Positions 36,086 through 47,808 are shown, counted from the first letter of the stretch. The stretch is DNA of 64,000 nt from Neorhizobium huautlense (GCF_002968575.1 NZ_PVBM01000011.1:1-64000), one strand, 5' to 3'. The notes: generated by a model not told the origin, from the letters alone. Translations and numbers: made by a program.

Positions 36086-36967
36086 TTACTGCTGTGCCGG
36101 AACGGCCGGCGCGTCGCCGCCATCGCGCATCTTGCTGACGTCGTCGTAGCCCTTCTTCAGGGCTTCATCCATGATCTCGACCTTCTGATCGGCCTTGGCC
36201 TTCTCGATCAGCGCCACATACTTGTCGCGCATTACGAGCTGACGGACCTGATCCTCAACCTGATCGAGAGCCGGGGGCGGAGCGTCGCGCTTGTCTTCCA
36301 GCTTGATGACATGGAAGCCGAACTGGGACTTGACCGGGGTCTTGGTATAGGCGCCCTTTTCGAGAGTGAAAGCCGCTTCCTCGAATTCCGGAACCATGCG
36401 GCCACGGCCGAACCAGCCAAGATCACCGCCTTCGTCCTTGTTGGAATCCTGCGACTTTTCCTTGGCGATCTCGGCGAAGTCCTTGCCCTTGTCGAGATCG
36501 GCGATGACAGCCTTTGCCTCTTCTTCGGTCTTCACGAGAATGTGGCGGGCATGTACCTCTTCCTGCTTCGGAATGCCCGCGATTTCCTTGTCGTAGCGGG
36601 CTTTCACTTCTTCCGCGGTGACCGCGTCGATGACGTGCTTGCGGAAATAGGCATTGTGGAGTTCGCGGTCGCCGATATAGGCCATGCGCTTCTTGAAATC
36701 TTCGGTATCCTTGATGCCTTCGGCAAGCGCGCCGGAGGCCAGAAGCTTGACGTCAATGGCGCCCGAAAGAGCCGCGACCTTCTTCTGCTCATCCGGAAGC
36801 TGAGCAAGCTGCGGGTCAAGATTCTGGATTGCGAGGTCGAGCTCCGACTGGCGGATTTCCAGGCTCCCCACCTTTGCGACAACGGCATCTTCCGCCGAAA
36901 ATGCCGGAGCCTGGGAGAAGATCGCAGCGGCAAGCGCAGCCGTTACGAGGAATTTGTGGCGCAACAT
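36086..36967 (-). CDS. Periplasmic peptidyl-prolyl isomerase (parvulin/SurA-PrsA type)
   Basis: A 293-residue exported foldase. Signal peptide residues 1-21 (MLRHKFLVTAALAAAIFS..., cleavage after FSA). An N-terminal chaperone-like helical region is followed by one parvulin domain, about 135-235 (EEVHARHILVKTEEEAKAVI, DLGWFGRGRMVPEFEEAAF, VKSQFGFHVIKLEDKR). It helps secreted and outer-membrane proteins fold. The divergent neighbour is secA, so export and folding genes share a promoter region. Start at ATG 36967 (AAAGGT upstream) rather than 36 codons further. Confidence 0.93.
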   Translation of the reverse strand: MLRHKFLVTAALAAAIFSQAPAFSAEDAVVAKVGSLEIRQSELDLAIQNLDPQLAQLPDEQKKVAALSGAIDVKLLASGALAEGIKDTEDFKKRMAYIGDRELHNAYFRKHVIDAVTAEEVKARYDKEIAGIPKQEEVHARHILVKTEEEAKAVIADLDKGKDFAEIAKEKSQDSNKDEGGDLGWFGRGRMVPEFEEAAFTLEKGAYTKTPVKSQFGFHVIKLEDKRDAPPPALDQVEDQVRQLVMRDKYVALIEKAKADQKVEIMDEALKKGYDDVSKMRDGGDAPAVPAQQ

Positions 36968-37216
36968 CGATTTACCTTTCAATAGGGCGCCGGCTTCAGA
37001 ACGTCTGAATCCGGCCGGAAAACCTTCACAAACACCGGATTGTGGCCATTCTGTATCGGCCGCCACCGTTGACATAATTCGACCCCCCTCTTATCTGTCA
37101 CGCAACTTCGCGTCCAGAAGAGTTTCCGGGCGTGGCGGGTCATTTTGCCGTCATCAAGCCGACACCGGCAGCCCGGCCCGCCGTCCCAAGAACTGAGATC
37201 AGAAAGGACCATTCGT

Positions 37217-39928
<2,712 letters not shown>

Positions 39929-39947
39929 GACTTGAGATAAGCTGGCG

Positions 39948-40865
39948 TCAGGCTTCGGCGCGTTCTTCTCGCGCCGAAGCCGCACAGACATCCCGAACGC
40001 AGCTGCGCAACCATCGATGGGCGGGATCGGCATCCATCCGGGGGTGCCAGAGCAGCGATACCGTTATCTCCGGCATCGGAACTGGAAGCGGGAAGCTGAA
40101 CAGCCCCTTGCGCAGATTGCCGGTATGACGCTCGGGAACCGTGGCGATGAGATCCGAGGCCCGCGCCAGAGCCAGAGCCGCGGAAAAACCCCCGACGATC
40201 GTGACGATCTCGCGCCTAGCTCCGAGCGCCTCGAGCGCCTCGTCGAGCAGGCCTTTGTCGAACCCCCGTCGCGATACAAGCACGTGCCTGCCTGCCGCGT
40301 AGCGGGAAAGGCTCATCTCGCCGAGGCTCAGCGGGTGGCCCATCCGCACCACTCCGACGAAACGGTCCCTGAACAACGCCTGGACGCGGACTTCCGGACC
40401 AGTTGCCGCCCCGATCACACCCGTTTCCAAATCGACCGTGCCATCACGCAAGGGGCCGCTGTCCTTGTCCGGCTTCGGTATGAAACGCAGCTGGACGCCG
40501 GGCGCCTGCTCTGCAACCAATGCGATGAGCTCCGGTCCAAAATTCTCCACGAAGCCGTCGCTGCTACGCAGCGTGAGTGTCCGGACGAGCTTTTTGAGGT
40601 CGAGGCTTTCGGCAGGCCGCAGAACCGCTTCGGCATCCTGCACGAGCTGACCGACCCGTTCGCGCAGTTCAAGCGCGCGGGGTGTCGGCACCAGGCCGCG
40701 ACCAGCCCTGACCAGAAGCGGATCACCCGTCGTATCCCGCAGTCGCGCCAGTGCTCGGCTCATGGCGGACGGACTGAGACGCAGGCGCTTGGCCGCGCGG
40801 GCCACGCTGCCTTCGGCAAGCAACACATCGAGGGTGACGAGCAGGTTTAGATCGGGATGCGACAT
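39948..40865 (-). CDS. LysR family transcriptional regulator
   Basis: A 305-residue regulator: N-terminal winged helix (MSHPDLNLLVTLDVLLAEGSVARAAKRLRLSPSAMSRAL) and a substrate-binding C-terminal domain. It is divergent from an MFS drug-type exporter, and the 135-base gap holds two palindromes of LysR style, so it probably controls that exporter and itself. Its last eleven codons form a 12-bp hairpin (39951-39981) facing the secA end. Start at ATG 40865. Confidence 0.92.
   Translation of the reverse strand: MSHPDLNLLVTLDVLLAEGSVARAAKRLRLSPSAMSRALARLRDTTGDPLLVRAGRGLVPTPRALELRERVGQLVQDAEAVLRPAESLDLKKLVRTLTLRSSDGFVENFGPELIALVAEQAPGVQLRFIPKPDKDSGPLRDGTVDLETGVIGAATGPEVRVQALFRDRFVGVVRMGHPLSLGEMSLSRYAAGRHVLVSRRGFDKGLLDEALEALGARREIVTIVGGFSAALALARASDLIATVPERHTGNLRKGLFSFPLPVPMPEITVSLLWHPRMDADPAHRWLRSCVRDVCAASAREERAEA
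39951..39981. terminator. GC-rich hairpin between convergent secA and LysR genes, inside LysR coding end
   Basis: GGCTTCGGCGCG (39951-39962) pairs perfectly with CGCGCCGAAGCC (39970-39981) around seven bases. It lies 22 bases past the secA stop but within the last codons of the LysR gene. No T-run follows on either strand, so termination efficiency is uncertain. Confidence 0.45.
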
Positions 40866-40891
40866 GCGCCGAAGATAGCACAAAAGCTCCA

Positions 40892-40926
40892 ATTTGATAT
40901 GGCGTCAAATGCACGAATTGAGTGCA
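40892..40926. promoter_or_regulatory. Two palindromes, candidate LysR binding sites
   Basis: ATTTGA-N7-TCAAAT (40892-40910, containing T-N11-A) and TGCAC-N7-GTGCA (40910-40926) stand side by side, both with 7-base spacers and centres about 17 bases apart. They sit in the divergent gap between the LysR regulator and the MFS exporter, the normal place for its recognition and activation sites. Confidence 0.55.
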
Positions 40927-41000
40927 AATGATGCGCCTTCCGCCATGCCCGGGAAGCAGGCTACGTTCCATTGGACTGAAGCCGAACGGAGTTTGTGACA

Positions 41001-42458
41001 ATGCAGATCGACAGGAAACCAGACCTCACCGTGACCGCAAGCGGCGGAAGATCGCGTTCGACCCGCGGCGCGCTCGCCGCCGTTTCCCTTGCCATGCTTC
41101 TCTCCTCACTCGGAACCAGCATCGCCAATGTCGGCTTGCCGGTGATGGGGCCGGCGTTCGGGGCCTCCTTTCAGCAGGTACAATGGGTCGTGCTGGCCTA
41201 CCTCCTTGCAATCACCGTCCTGATCGTCAGTGTCGGCCGGCTGGGCGATATAATCGGACGGCGGCGGTTGCTGCTCATCGGGCTCGGGTTCTTCATGCTC
41301 GCTTCCATCGCCTGCGGCGCCGCGCCCACGCTCGCCGTGCTCATTGCTGCGCGGGCGGCGCAGGGTCTTGCAGCGGCTATCATGATGGCGCTCTCCATGG
41401 CGATTATTGGAGAGATCGTCCCGAAGGAAAGAGCCGGCAGCGCCATGGGGCTGCTGGGAACCATGTCGGCAGTCGGCACGGCCCTTGGCCCGTCGCTCGG
41501 GGGTGCTTTGATCGCGGCAAGCGGATGGCGAGCGATCTTTCTGGCTGCCGTTCCTCTCGCGGTGTTCGCCTTCGTTCTTGCCTACCGCTATCTACCCTCC
41601 CATGCGCCGGCAACGGACCGTCAGGGCAAACCGCGATTGGACATCCGGGGGACGGCGCTGCTGGGGCTGGCGCTTTTGGCTTACGCACTCGCCACAACGC
41701 TCGGACGGGGCGGCTTCGGCCCGCTGAACGCCGCGCTGCTGGCGGCGGCGATCGTCGGATTTTGCCTGTTTATCTTCGCCGAGACCCGAACGGCATCCCC
41801 CCTGGTCCGGCCGGCAATGCTGCGCGATCCGTCGCTGGCTGCCAGCCTTGCGATGAGCACGCTCGTCTCGACGGTGATCATGGCGACGCTTGTTGTCGGT
41901 CCCTTCTATCTTTCCCGATCGCTCGGGCTCAACGCGGCTTTGGTGGGGTTTGCCATGTCGACCGGCCCCGTGGTCTCCGCCCTGGCCGGCTGGCCAGCCG
42001 GCCGCCTGGTAGACCGCTTCGGCTCTCCCCGCACAACGGTTGTTGGTCTCCTGGCAATGATGGCGGGCTCTCTCGCCCTCGCGATGCTGCCGAGAACGTT
42101 TGGAATATGGGCCTATGTCGCGCCGCTGGCCATCATGACCGCCGGTTATGCTTTATTCCAGGCCGCCAATAACACAGCCGTCATGGCGGGCATTCCGCCG
42201 GATCAGCGGGGCCTGACGGCGGGCTTGCTGAACCTGTCGCGCAATCTCGGCCTCACCACCGGGGCATCCGTCATGGGTGCCATATTCGCGGCGATGTCGG
42301 GAGCAAGCGACATAACGGCGGCATCCGCCGATGCGACCGCCGTCGGGATGCAAGCCGCTTTCGCAACCGCTGCCGGATTGGTCGTCGTCGCCCTTGCGGT
42401 CGCGGCAGCAAAGCATATAGCTGCGAGCCGCCCCGCCTCACCCGTCGAAACACCTTGA
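41001..42458 (+). CDS. MFS drug-type efflux transporter (DHA2/EmrB-QacA-like, about 14 helices)
   Basis: A 485-residue inner-membrane exporter. Early helices include the MFS signature GRLGDIIGRRRLLLIGL, and the length and hydrophobic profile suggest 14 helices as in the DHA2 proton antiporters. These expel drugs, dyes or organic solvents; the natural substrate here is unknown. ATG 41001 is set by ACGGAG nine bases upstream; a GTG at 40995 is too close to that site. Divergent from its likely LysR regulator and followed by a terminator. Confidence 0.9.
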   Translation: MQIDRKPDLTVTASGGRSRSTRGALAAVSLAMLLSSLGTSIANVGLPVMGPAFGASFQQVQWVVLAYLLAITVLIVSVGRLGDIIGRRRLLLIGLGFFMLASIACGAAPTLAVLIAARAAQGLAAAIMMALSMAIIGEIVPKERAGSAMGLLGTMSAVGTALGPSLGGALIAASGWRAIFLAAVPLAVFAFVLAYRYLPSHAPATDRQGKPRLDIRGTALLGLALLAYALATTLGRGGFGPLNAALLAAAIVGFCLFIFAETRTASPLVRPAMLRDPSLAASLAMSTLVSTVIMATLVVGPFYLSRSLGLNAALVGFAMSTGPVVSALAGWPAGRLVDRFGSPRTTVVGLLAMMAGSLALAMLPRTFGIWAYVAPLAIMTAGYALFQAANNTAVMAGIPPDQRGLTAGLLNLSRNLGLTTGASVMGAIFAAMSGASDITAASADATAVGMQAAFATAAGLVVVALAVAAAKHIAASRPASPVETP

Positions 42459-42463
42459 GTTAT

Positions 42464-42483
42464 CCGGCGCCGCCGGGCTTTTT
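42464..42483 (+). terminator. Intrinsic terminator after the MFS efflux gene
   Basis: CCGGC-GCC-GCCGG (42464-42476) is followed by GCTTTTT. It lies six bases after the transporter stop. The stem is short but GC-only. Confidence 0.6.
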
Positions 42484-42571
42484 AGCCATCCGACGAACCC
42501 TTTCTTAACCCTGCTGTGGCAACACTTTCGCAATTGTTCCCCGTCGTCGCTACGAGTATTGCGTGCCCATC

Positions 42572-43984
42572 ATGGCGGTCATCGAAACAGCGGAGAGATT
42601 GCTGCCGCCAGGCCTGCGCGCCCGGCTTCATCCGCTGACGCGCAAGCTCGAGACGATCCTGACCGATGAGGACGAGACGGCACGTGCCCAGCGCCGGGCG
42701 CTGATCGCCTTCGTTATCCGCATTTTCAGTGCTGCAATCGCGTTCGTTTCGCAGATTGTCCTCGCCCGCTTGATGGGTGAGTTTGAATACGGCATCTTCG
42801 CCTTCGTCTGGGTCATCGTCGTGCTCGCCGGCAACCTCTCCTGCCTCGGCTTCCACACCTCGGTGATCCGTTTCCTGCATCAGCACAAGGCTCGCGGCGA
42901 AGTGGAGACCGTGCGCGGTCTCAATCTGGCCGTCCGCCTGGTGGCTTTCGGCTCGGCGAGCTTCATCGGCGCTTCCGGCTTGGTCTTTCTGCAGATTTTC
43001 GGCGACAGGCTCGAGGCCTATTACCTGGTGCCGATCTCGCTTGCCTTCTTCACCATGCCGATGATCGCGCTTGGAGACGTGCTGGACGGGACGGCGCGTT
43101 CGAACGGCTGGACGGTGACGGCGTTGAGCCCCACCTACCTCATCCGGCCGACCCTGATCCTCGTCTTTATGCTAGCCGCCCTGTGGTTCGGCGCTCCACG
43201 CACCGCCGTGACGGCGATGGAGGCAGCACTTGCGGCAACCTATGTGACGACGCTCCTGCAGCTTCTGCGCCTGACGCTTCGCCTGCGCCGGCTCTACGGG
43301 ATCGGCCCCAGGCGTTTCGAAATGGGCGCCTGGTTCCGCTATTCGCTGCCGCTCTTTCTGGTGGACGGCATCGGCTTCCTGCTGACCAATGCGGATGTCG
43401 TGGTCGTCGGCCTCTACCTGCCGCCCGACCAGGTGGGCATCTATTACGCCGCCGCCAAGACGATCGTGCTCGTCCAGTTCGTCTATTTCTCCATCAAGGC
43501 CGCCGCCGGCCCCCGGTTCTCCGCCATCCTGGCGGAAGGGGACATGGCGGCGCTCGCAGCCTTTGCCGGACAGATGGCTCGCTGGAGTTTCTGGCCGTCG
43601 CTTGCCGTCGGTCTTCTGGCACTTGCCGCAGGCGATCTGCTGCTCTCGCTCTTCGGCAGCGCCTTCACCGCCGGTTACTGGCTGATGGCGATCCTCTTTG
43701 CCGGCATCCTCGCCAAATCCATGGTCGGGCCTGGCGAGGTGCTGCTCAGCATGGCGGGACACCAGAACCTCTGTGTCCTGCTCTATGCCATCACCCTTGC
43801 GGCCAGCATCGGCCTCAACGTCGCGCTCATTCCCCATTTCGGCCTCACCGGGGCGGCGGTCGCAACAGCGTCGGCGATGATGATCGAGGCGGTGCTGCTG
43901 CATATCGCGGTGCGTCGCACGCTCGGCCTCGTGCTTTTCGCATTTGCCGACCCTATGCCCTCCGTTGCTTCAAAGGCTTCCTGA
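42572..43984 (+). CDS. Oligosaccharide flippase family protein (Wzx/MATE-like)
   Basis: A 470-residue polytopic protein of the polysaccharide flippase group. A soluble N-terminus of about 45 residues leads into the first helices (RRALIAFVIRIFSAAIAFVSQIVLARLMGEFEYGIFAF, the characteristic start of the family). About 12 helices follow. Such proteins move lipid-linked sugars across the inner membrane for surface polysaccharides. ATG 42572 or GTG 42563 may be the start; neither has a strong ribosome site. The next gene begins two bases after its stop, so they are one unit. Confidence 0.88.
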   Translation: MAVIETAERLLPPGLRARLHPLTRKLETILTDEDETARAQRRALIAFVIRIFSAAIAFVSQIVLARLMGEFEYGIFAFVWVIVVLAGNLSCLGFHTSVIRFLHQHKARGEVETVRGLNLAVRLVAFGSASFIGASGLVFLQIFGDRLEAYYLVPISLAFFTMPMIALGDVLDGTARSNGWTVTALSPTYLIRPTLILVFMLAALWFGAPRTAVTAMEAALAATYVTTLLQLLRLTLRLRRLYGIGPRRFEMGAWFRYSLPLFLVDGIGFLLTNADVVVVGLYLPPDQVGIYYAAAKTIVLVQFVYFSIKAAAGPRFSAILAEGDMAALAAFAGQMARWSFWPSLAVGLLALAAGDLLLSLFGSAFTAGYWLMAILFAGILAKSMVGPGEVLLSMAGHQNLCVLLYAITLAASIGLNVALIPHFGLTGAAVATASAMMIEAVLLHIAVRRTLGLVLFAFADPMPSVASKAS

Positions 43985-43986
43985 CC

Positions 43987-45264
43987 ATGGCTCAACCACC
44001 GATCAGCGGCGAATTCGAAGGCAATGGCGGCGGACATTTTCCGCCGATACAGAGATTTCGTGCCGAACGCCCCGACGCCGACACCCGGCTGCCGATAGGC
44101 CGGTCGGGCCGTGAACTCTGCCTCTATCCGGCTGCCTTCGGCTACGATCTCCAGGAGGAACTGGAGTTCCTGTCCAACCGGGCCATGGAGCCCAATATCT
44201 TCTTCTCGGCGAGATTGCTGGCGCCCGCCATGCCGCGCGTCGAGGACAAGCAGGTTCGTCTGGCGCTGATCCGCGATGAAAGCGGCGCGCGAAGCCGTCT
44301 CAGGCTGCTGATGCCGTTTACCATCGAAAAACCGGGCTTTTCGATGGGCGCTTCGATCATCCGCACCTGGGCCAATCCCTTTGGCCCGCTCGGAACCCCG
44401 CTCGTCGATGCCGAAGACGCCGCCGAAACGATCGACAATCTTTTCGAGGCCCTCATCCTCAGGGAAGCGCGGCTTCCGGGCGTGCTGGTATTACCTGACG
44501 TTCGCCTCAATGGCCATTTCGCCCAATTAGCCAAGGCTGTCGCCATCGGACGCAACCTGCCGGTAGCAGTCACCGATCCATTCCGGCGGCCGATGCTGGA
44601 AAGCCTGCTGGATGGCGAGGCCTATCTGAAACATGCGGTCTCTCCGCATCATTTCCGGGAGATGCGCCGCGTCTGGCGCAACCTGGCAGCCCGCGGCACC
44701 CTTGCCTATTCGGTGGCCCGCCAGCCGGAGGAGGTCCGGCTGCGCATGGAGGAATTCCTTTTGCTCGAGGCAAAAGGCTGGAAGGGGCGCAGACGCTCCG
44801 CGCTCATCAACGACCGCTTCCGCTCGGCCTTTGCCCGTGAGGCGATCACCAATCTGGCCGAAGTCGATGCCGTGCGCATCCACACGGTCGATTTCGACGG
44901 CCGCGCCATCGCCTCTCTTGTCGTCTTTCTCATGGCAGGTGAAGCCTATACCTGGAAAACGGCCTACGACGAGAACTTCTCTTCCTATTCCCCCGGCAAG
45001 CTTCTGATGATGAAGCTGACGGAATGGCATCTTGAAGACGCCAACATCACCCGCACTGACAGCTGCGCCGTCCCCGACCACCCGATCATGAGCCGCTTCT
45101 GGGAGGAACGCGAGGAGATGGGTACGCTGGTGATCGGGCTGAAACAGAACGGCGACCGCGACGTGCGCCAGGTGGCGGCGCAGCTTCACCTTTACCGCAA
45201 CACCCGCAACATGGCCCGCATCCTCAGGGAAAAGATCCTGTCGATCGCCGGCCGCTCGGAATGA
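43987..45264 (+). CDS. GNAT-fold acyltransferase (BioF2/FemAB-like)
   Basis: A 425-residue protein in the GNAT_6 (FemAB/BioF2-like) acyltransferase group: about residues 210-400 hold the recognisable half (HHFREMRRVWRNLAARG, EEFLLLEAKGWKGRRRSAL, AGEAYTWKTAYDENFSSYSPGKLL). Related proteins transfer acyl or aminoacyl groups to cell-surface polymers. It starts at ATG 43987, two bases after the flippase stop; a longer upstream reading is out of frame with the flippase and rejected. Coupling to a flippase suggests decoration of an exported glycan. Its stop abuts that of the convergent acyl-CoA synthetase with no bases between. Confidence 0.82.
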   Translation: MAQPPISGEFEGNGGGHFPPIQRFRAERPDADTRLPIGRSGRELCLYPAAFGYDLQEELEFLSNRAMEPNIFFSARLLAPAMPRVEDKQVRLALIRDESGARSRLRLLMPFTIEKPGFSMGASIIRTWANPFGPLGTPLVDAEDAAETIDNLFEALILREARLPGVLVLPDVRLNGHFAQLAKAVAIGRNLPVAVTDPFRRPMLESLLDGEAYLKHAVSPHHFREMRRVWRNLAARGTLAYSVARQPEEVRLRMEEFLLLEAKGWKGRRRSALINDRFRSAFAREAITNLAEVDAVRIHTVDFDGRAIASLVVFLMAGEAYTWKTAYDENFSSYSPGKLLMMKLTEWHLEDANITRTDSCAVPDHPIMSRFWEEREEMGTLVIGLKQNGDRDVRQVAAQLHLYRNTRNMARILREKILSIAGRSE

Positions 45265-46896
45265 TCACTCCGCGGCGGCTTTTTCACGAAGCAGCCGTCG
45301 GATGACCTTGCCGCTGGTCGTCAGCGGTATCTCGTCCACAAAGGCGACCTCGCGCGGATATTCGTGCATGGAAAGCCGCGTCTTCACCCATTCGCGGATC
45401 TCCGCCGCCAGTTCCGGGCTCGGATCATAGCCGGGTGCGACAACCACATAGGCCTTGACGATTTCCGTGCGGATCGGATCCGGCTTGCCGACGACCGCCG
45501 CCAGACGAACGGCGGGGTGCCCGCCCAGACAGTCCTCGATCTCGCTCGGGCCGATGCGGTAGCCGGACGAGGTGATGACGTCGTCGTCGCGGCCGATGAA
45601 TTCCACATAACCGTCCTCGTCGCGGCGGCCGAGGTCGCCCGTCACGAGCCAATCTCCGATGAACTTAGATTCGGTCGCAGCCTCGTCGTTCCAGTAGCCG
45701 AGGAACATCACCGGGTCCGGCCGGCGGATGGCGATCTGCCCGATCTGTCCGACGGGACGCTCCATGCCCTTTTCATCGATGACGCCGACGATATGCCCGG
45801 GCACCGGACGGCCGATCGCGCCGCCTCGCGACACGCCGAGATGGGCGGCCGAGGAGAGCACGAAATTGCATTCCGTCTGGCCGTAGAACTCATTGACGGT
45901 GAGCCCGAGTGCCGATTTGGCCCAGTCGTAGGTCTCCCGGCCAAGCGCCTCACCGGCCGAGGCGATCGTGCGCAGCTTCAGATCGTATTTCTCCAGCGGT
46001 CTTTCGACCGCCTTCAGAAGACGCAGGGCCGTCGGAGGGATGAAGGCGTTGCGGACATCCATTTCCGCCATAATGCGGAAGGCCATGTCCGCGTCGAATT
46101 TCTGGGCCGGCGAGGAGACGACGGGAATGCCGAGCATCAACGCCGGCATCAGCACGTTGAGCAGACCACCTGCCCAGGCCCAATCGGACGGCGTCCAGAT
46201 CCGGTCGCCCGCCTGCGGTGCAAATTCATGCGCCAGCTGAAAGCCTGGAATATGGCCGGCCAGCACCCGGTGCCCGTGCAACGCCGCCTTCGGCGGGCCT
46301 GTGGTACCGGAGGTGAAGATCATCAGTGCAGGATCGTCAGGCCCGGTCGGCGCAACGGCAAAATCCGACGGATGGGCTGATATCAACTCCGCAAGCGAAA
46401 CAAGCTTCCCCTGCGGGGCCACATCCGTGACGATGACATGCTTCAGATCGGGCAGCCGCTCGCGCAGTTCGGTGAGGCGCGAGAGGCCGAAGGCATTGGT
46501 GACGATCGCCGCCGTGCTCGATGCCCTCAGGCGATATTCGAGCGCCTCGGCGCCGAAGAGTAGAGCGAGCGGCAGCGCGATTGCGCCCATCTTATAGATA
46601 GCGACGTGCGCGATCACCGTCTCGAAGCTCTGCGGCAGCAGAAGCGCGACCCGATCGCCGGCCTTCAGGCCGAGCGAAACAAAGGCATTCGCAAGCGAGG
46701 CGGAGCGCGCCGCAAGTTCGCCATAGGTGAGAGAAGAATGCGCGCCATCGGGGCTGAAGTGCTGCAGGCAGATGCGGTCCGGATGTTTCGCCGCCCAGTC
46801 ATCGCTGACCACCTCGCCCATGTTGAACCTTGGCGGGATGTCCCAGGCGAAATTGCGATAGATCTCCTCATAGGAGGTGCCGGCAGGCAGTTTCAT
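45265..46896 (-). CDS. AMP-binding acyl-CoA synthetase
   Basis: A 543-residue ATP-dependent ligase of the acetyl/medium-chain acyl-CoA synthetase group. AMP-binding motifs are TSGTTGPPKAALHGHR, YGQTECNF and TGDLGRRDEDGYVEFIGRDDDVI; the C-terminal domain has the catalytic Lys in TTSGKVIRR. It activates a short- to medium-chain carboxylic acid; the exact acid is not readable. It is transcribed alone, convergent with the GNAT-like gene. Confidence 0.93.
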   Translation of the reverse strand: MKLPAGTSYEEIYRNFAWDIPPRFNMGEVVSDDWAAKHPDRICLQHFSPDGAHSSLTYGELAARSASLANAFVSLGLKAGDRVALLLPQSFETVIAHVAIYKMGAIALPLALLFGAEALEYRLRASSTAAIVTNAFGLSRLTELRERLPDLKHVIVTDVAPQGKLVSLAELISAHPSDFAVAPTGPDDPALMIFTSGTTGPPKAALHGHRVLAGHIPGFQLAHEFAPQAGDRIWTPSDWAWAGGLLNVLMPALMLGIPVVSSPAQKFDADMAFRIMAEMDVRNAFIPPTALRLLKAVERPLEKYDLKLRTIASAGEALGRETYDWAKSALGLTVNEFYGQTECNFVLSSAAHLGVSRGGAIGRPVPGHIVGVIDEKGMERPVGQIGQIAIRRPDPVMFLGYWNDEAATESKFIGDWLVTGDLGRRDEDGYVEFIGRDDDVITSSGYRIGPSEIEDCLGGHPAVRLAAVVGKPDPIRTEIVKAYVVVAPGYDPSPELAAEIREWVKTRLSMHEYPREVAFVDEIPLTTSGKVIRRLLREKAAAE

Positions 46897-46987
46897 GTGC
46901 AGTGCTTCTCATTTTGCTGCACCAGCTAACATCTTCGAAGTTTGAAATACAAGAGGGACAAACCCACCACGCAATGAGCACTTCAAT

Positions 46988-47016
46988 CTTGCAAGACGCT
47001 ACGGCCTCGTGATAGA
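46988..47016 (+). promoter_or_regulatory. Candidate promoter of tRNA-Leu
   Basis: CTTGCA (46988-46993), 17 bases, GATAGA (47011-47016) resembles the rhizobial housekeeping consensus CTTGAC-N17-CTATAT. Transcription would begin near 47023, about 14 bases before the tRNA. Confidence 0.45.
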
Positions 47017-47036
47017 GCGCTTGCCACTACCGAAGT

Positions 47037-47121
47037 GCCCCGTTGGCGGAATTGGTAGACGCGCCTGACTCAAAATCAGGTTCCGAAAGGAGTGCTGGTT
47101 CGATTCCGGCACGGGGCACCA
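47037..47121 (+). tRNA. tRNA-Leu (anticodon CAA)
   Basis: An 85-base type II tRNA. The acceptor arms GCCCCGT (47037-47043) and ACGGGGC (47111-47117) pair fully, followed by the discriminator A and encoded CCA. The anticodon arm CCTGA-CTCAAAA-TCAGG gives anticodon CAA, reading UUG. There is a long variable arm and the T-loop GGTTCGATTCC. I saw no duplicated 3' end nearby that would mark an integrated element. Confidence 0.97.
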
Positions 47122-47284
47122 CTTTTCGGCGGATGTCATCCGACCGCCCTCGTAAAACTGTCACCATAAATCCTCCGCAAACTCACGAAAAAGTGGCGGA
47201 GCGGAGACAATTTGTCTCCTGTGCGATCATTTACAGCGCGGCTGCATCTGCTCTAAGTGAGCCAACATCAGTGAGGAAAAGTTT

Positions 47285-47800
47285 ATGGCGCTGACAGCTT
47301 CCGCCCCTCGATCCCACGCCGGAATGGGCTACGCCGTTGCCGTCACTGTGGGCATGGCAGCAACTGTCGGAGGCGCGCTCGCCTTTCAGTATATCGGCGG
47401 CTATATCCCCTGCGCGCTTTGCCTGCTGCAGCGCGATCCCTATTACTACGGCATTCCGGTCGGCATCCTCGGGATCATTGCGTCGGCTCTTAGCCTGCCG
47501 GGCTGGATCACGCGCGCAACCCTCCTTGTCATTGGCGTGATGATGCTGGTCGGCGCTGGCATGGGCGTCTATCACTCCGGCGTAGAATGGGCCTTCTGGG
47601 AGGGACCGGCGAGTTGCGGTGGCGGGGCCGGCGTCACAACCAATGCCGGCAGCCTGCTTTCGGACCTCAACACCGTCCACGGCCCCTCCTGCACGGAAGC
47701 AGCCCTTCGCGTGCTTGGCCTGTCATTTGCCGGCTGGAATGTCCTTGCCAGCGTCATTCTTGCCGGGATCGCCTTTCTGGGCGCCAAAAAGGCCGCCTGA
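47285..47800 (+). CDS. dsbB: Disulfide bond formation protein B
   Basis: A 171-residue inner-membrane protein with four helices that reoxidises a DsbA-type oxidase using quinone. The first redox pair is C43/C46 (PCALC near the second helix) and the second periplasmic pair is C111 and C136 (PASCGG and GPSCTE). The pattern is that of the rhizobial DsbB family. Its stop codon forms the loop of a hairpin (47790-47808) that serves as terminator for the convergent HNH gene. Confidence 0.9.
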   Translation: MALTASAPRSHAGMGYAVAVTVGMAATVGGALAFQYIGGYIPCALCLLQRDPYYYGIPVGILGIIASALSLPGWITRATLLVIGVMMLVGAGMGVYHSGVEWAFWEGPASCGGGAGVTTNAGSLLSDLNTVHGPSCTEAALRVLGLSFAGWNVLASVILAGIAFLGAKKAA

Positions 47801-47808
47801 GGCGGCCT
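47786..47808 (-). terminator. Terminator of the HNH gene, embedded in the dsbB 3' end
   Basis: AGGCCGCC (47790-47797) pairs with GGCGGCCT (47801-47808); the three loop bases are the dsbB stop TGA. On the minus strand the stem is followed by a TTTTT run, encoded in dsbB by its Lys-Lys codons. It lies about 10 bases past the HNH stop. Confidence 0.75.

Noticed and set aside
47037..47121. tRNA-Leu as integration site of a mobile element
   Set aside because: No duplicated tRNA 3' end, integrase or phage gene within view; downstream genes are ordinary (dsbB, HNH).
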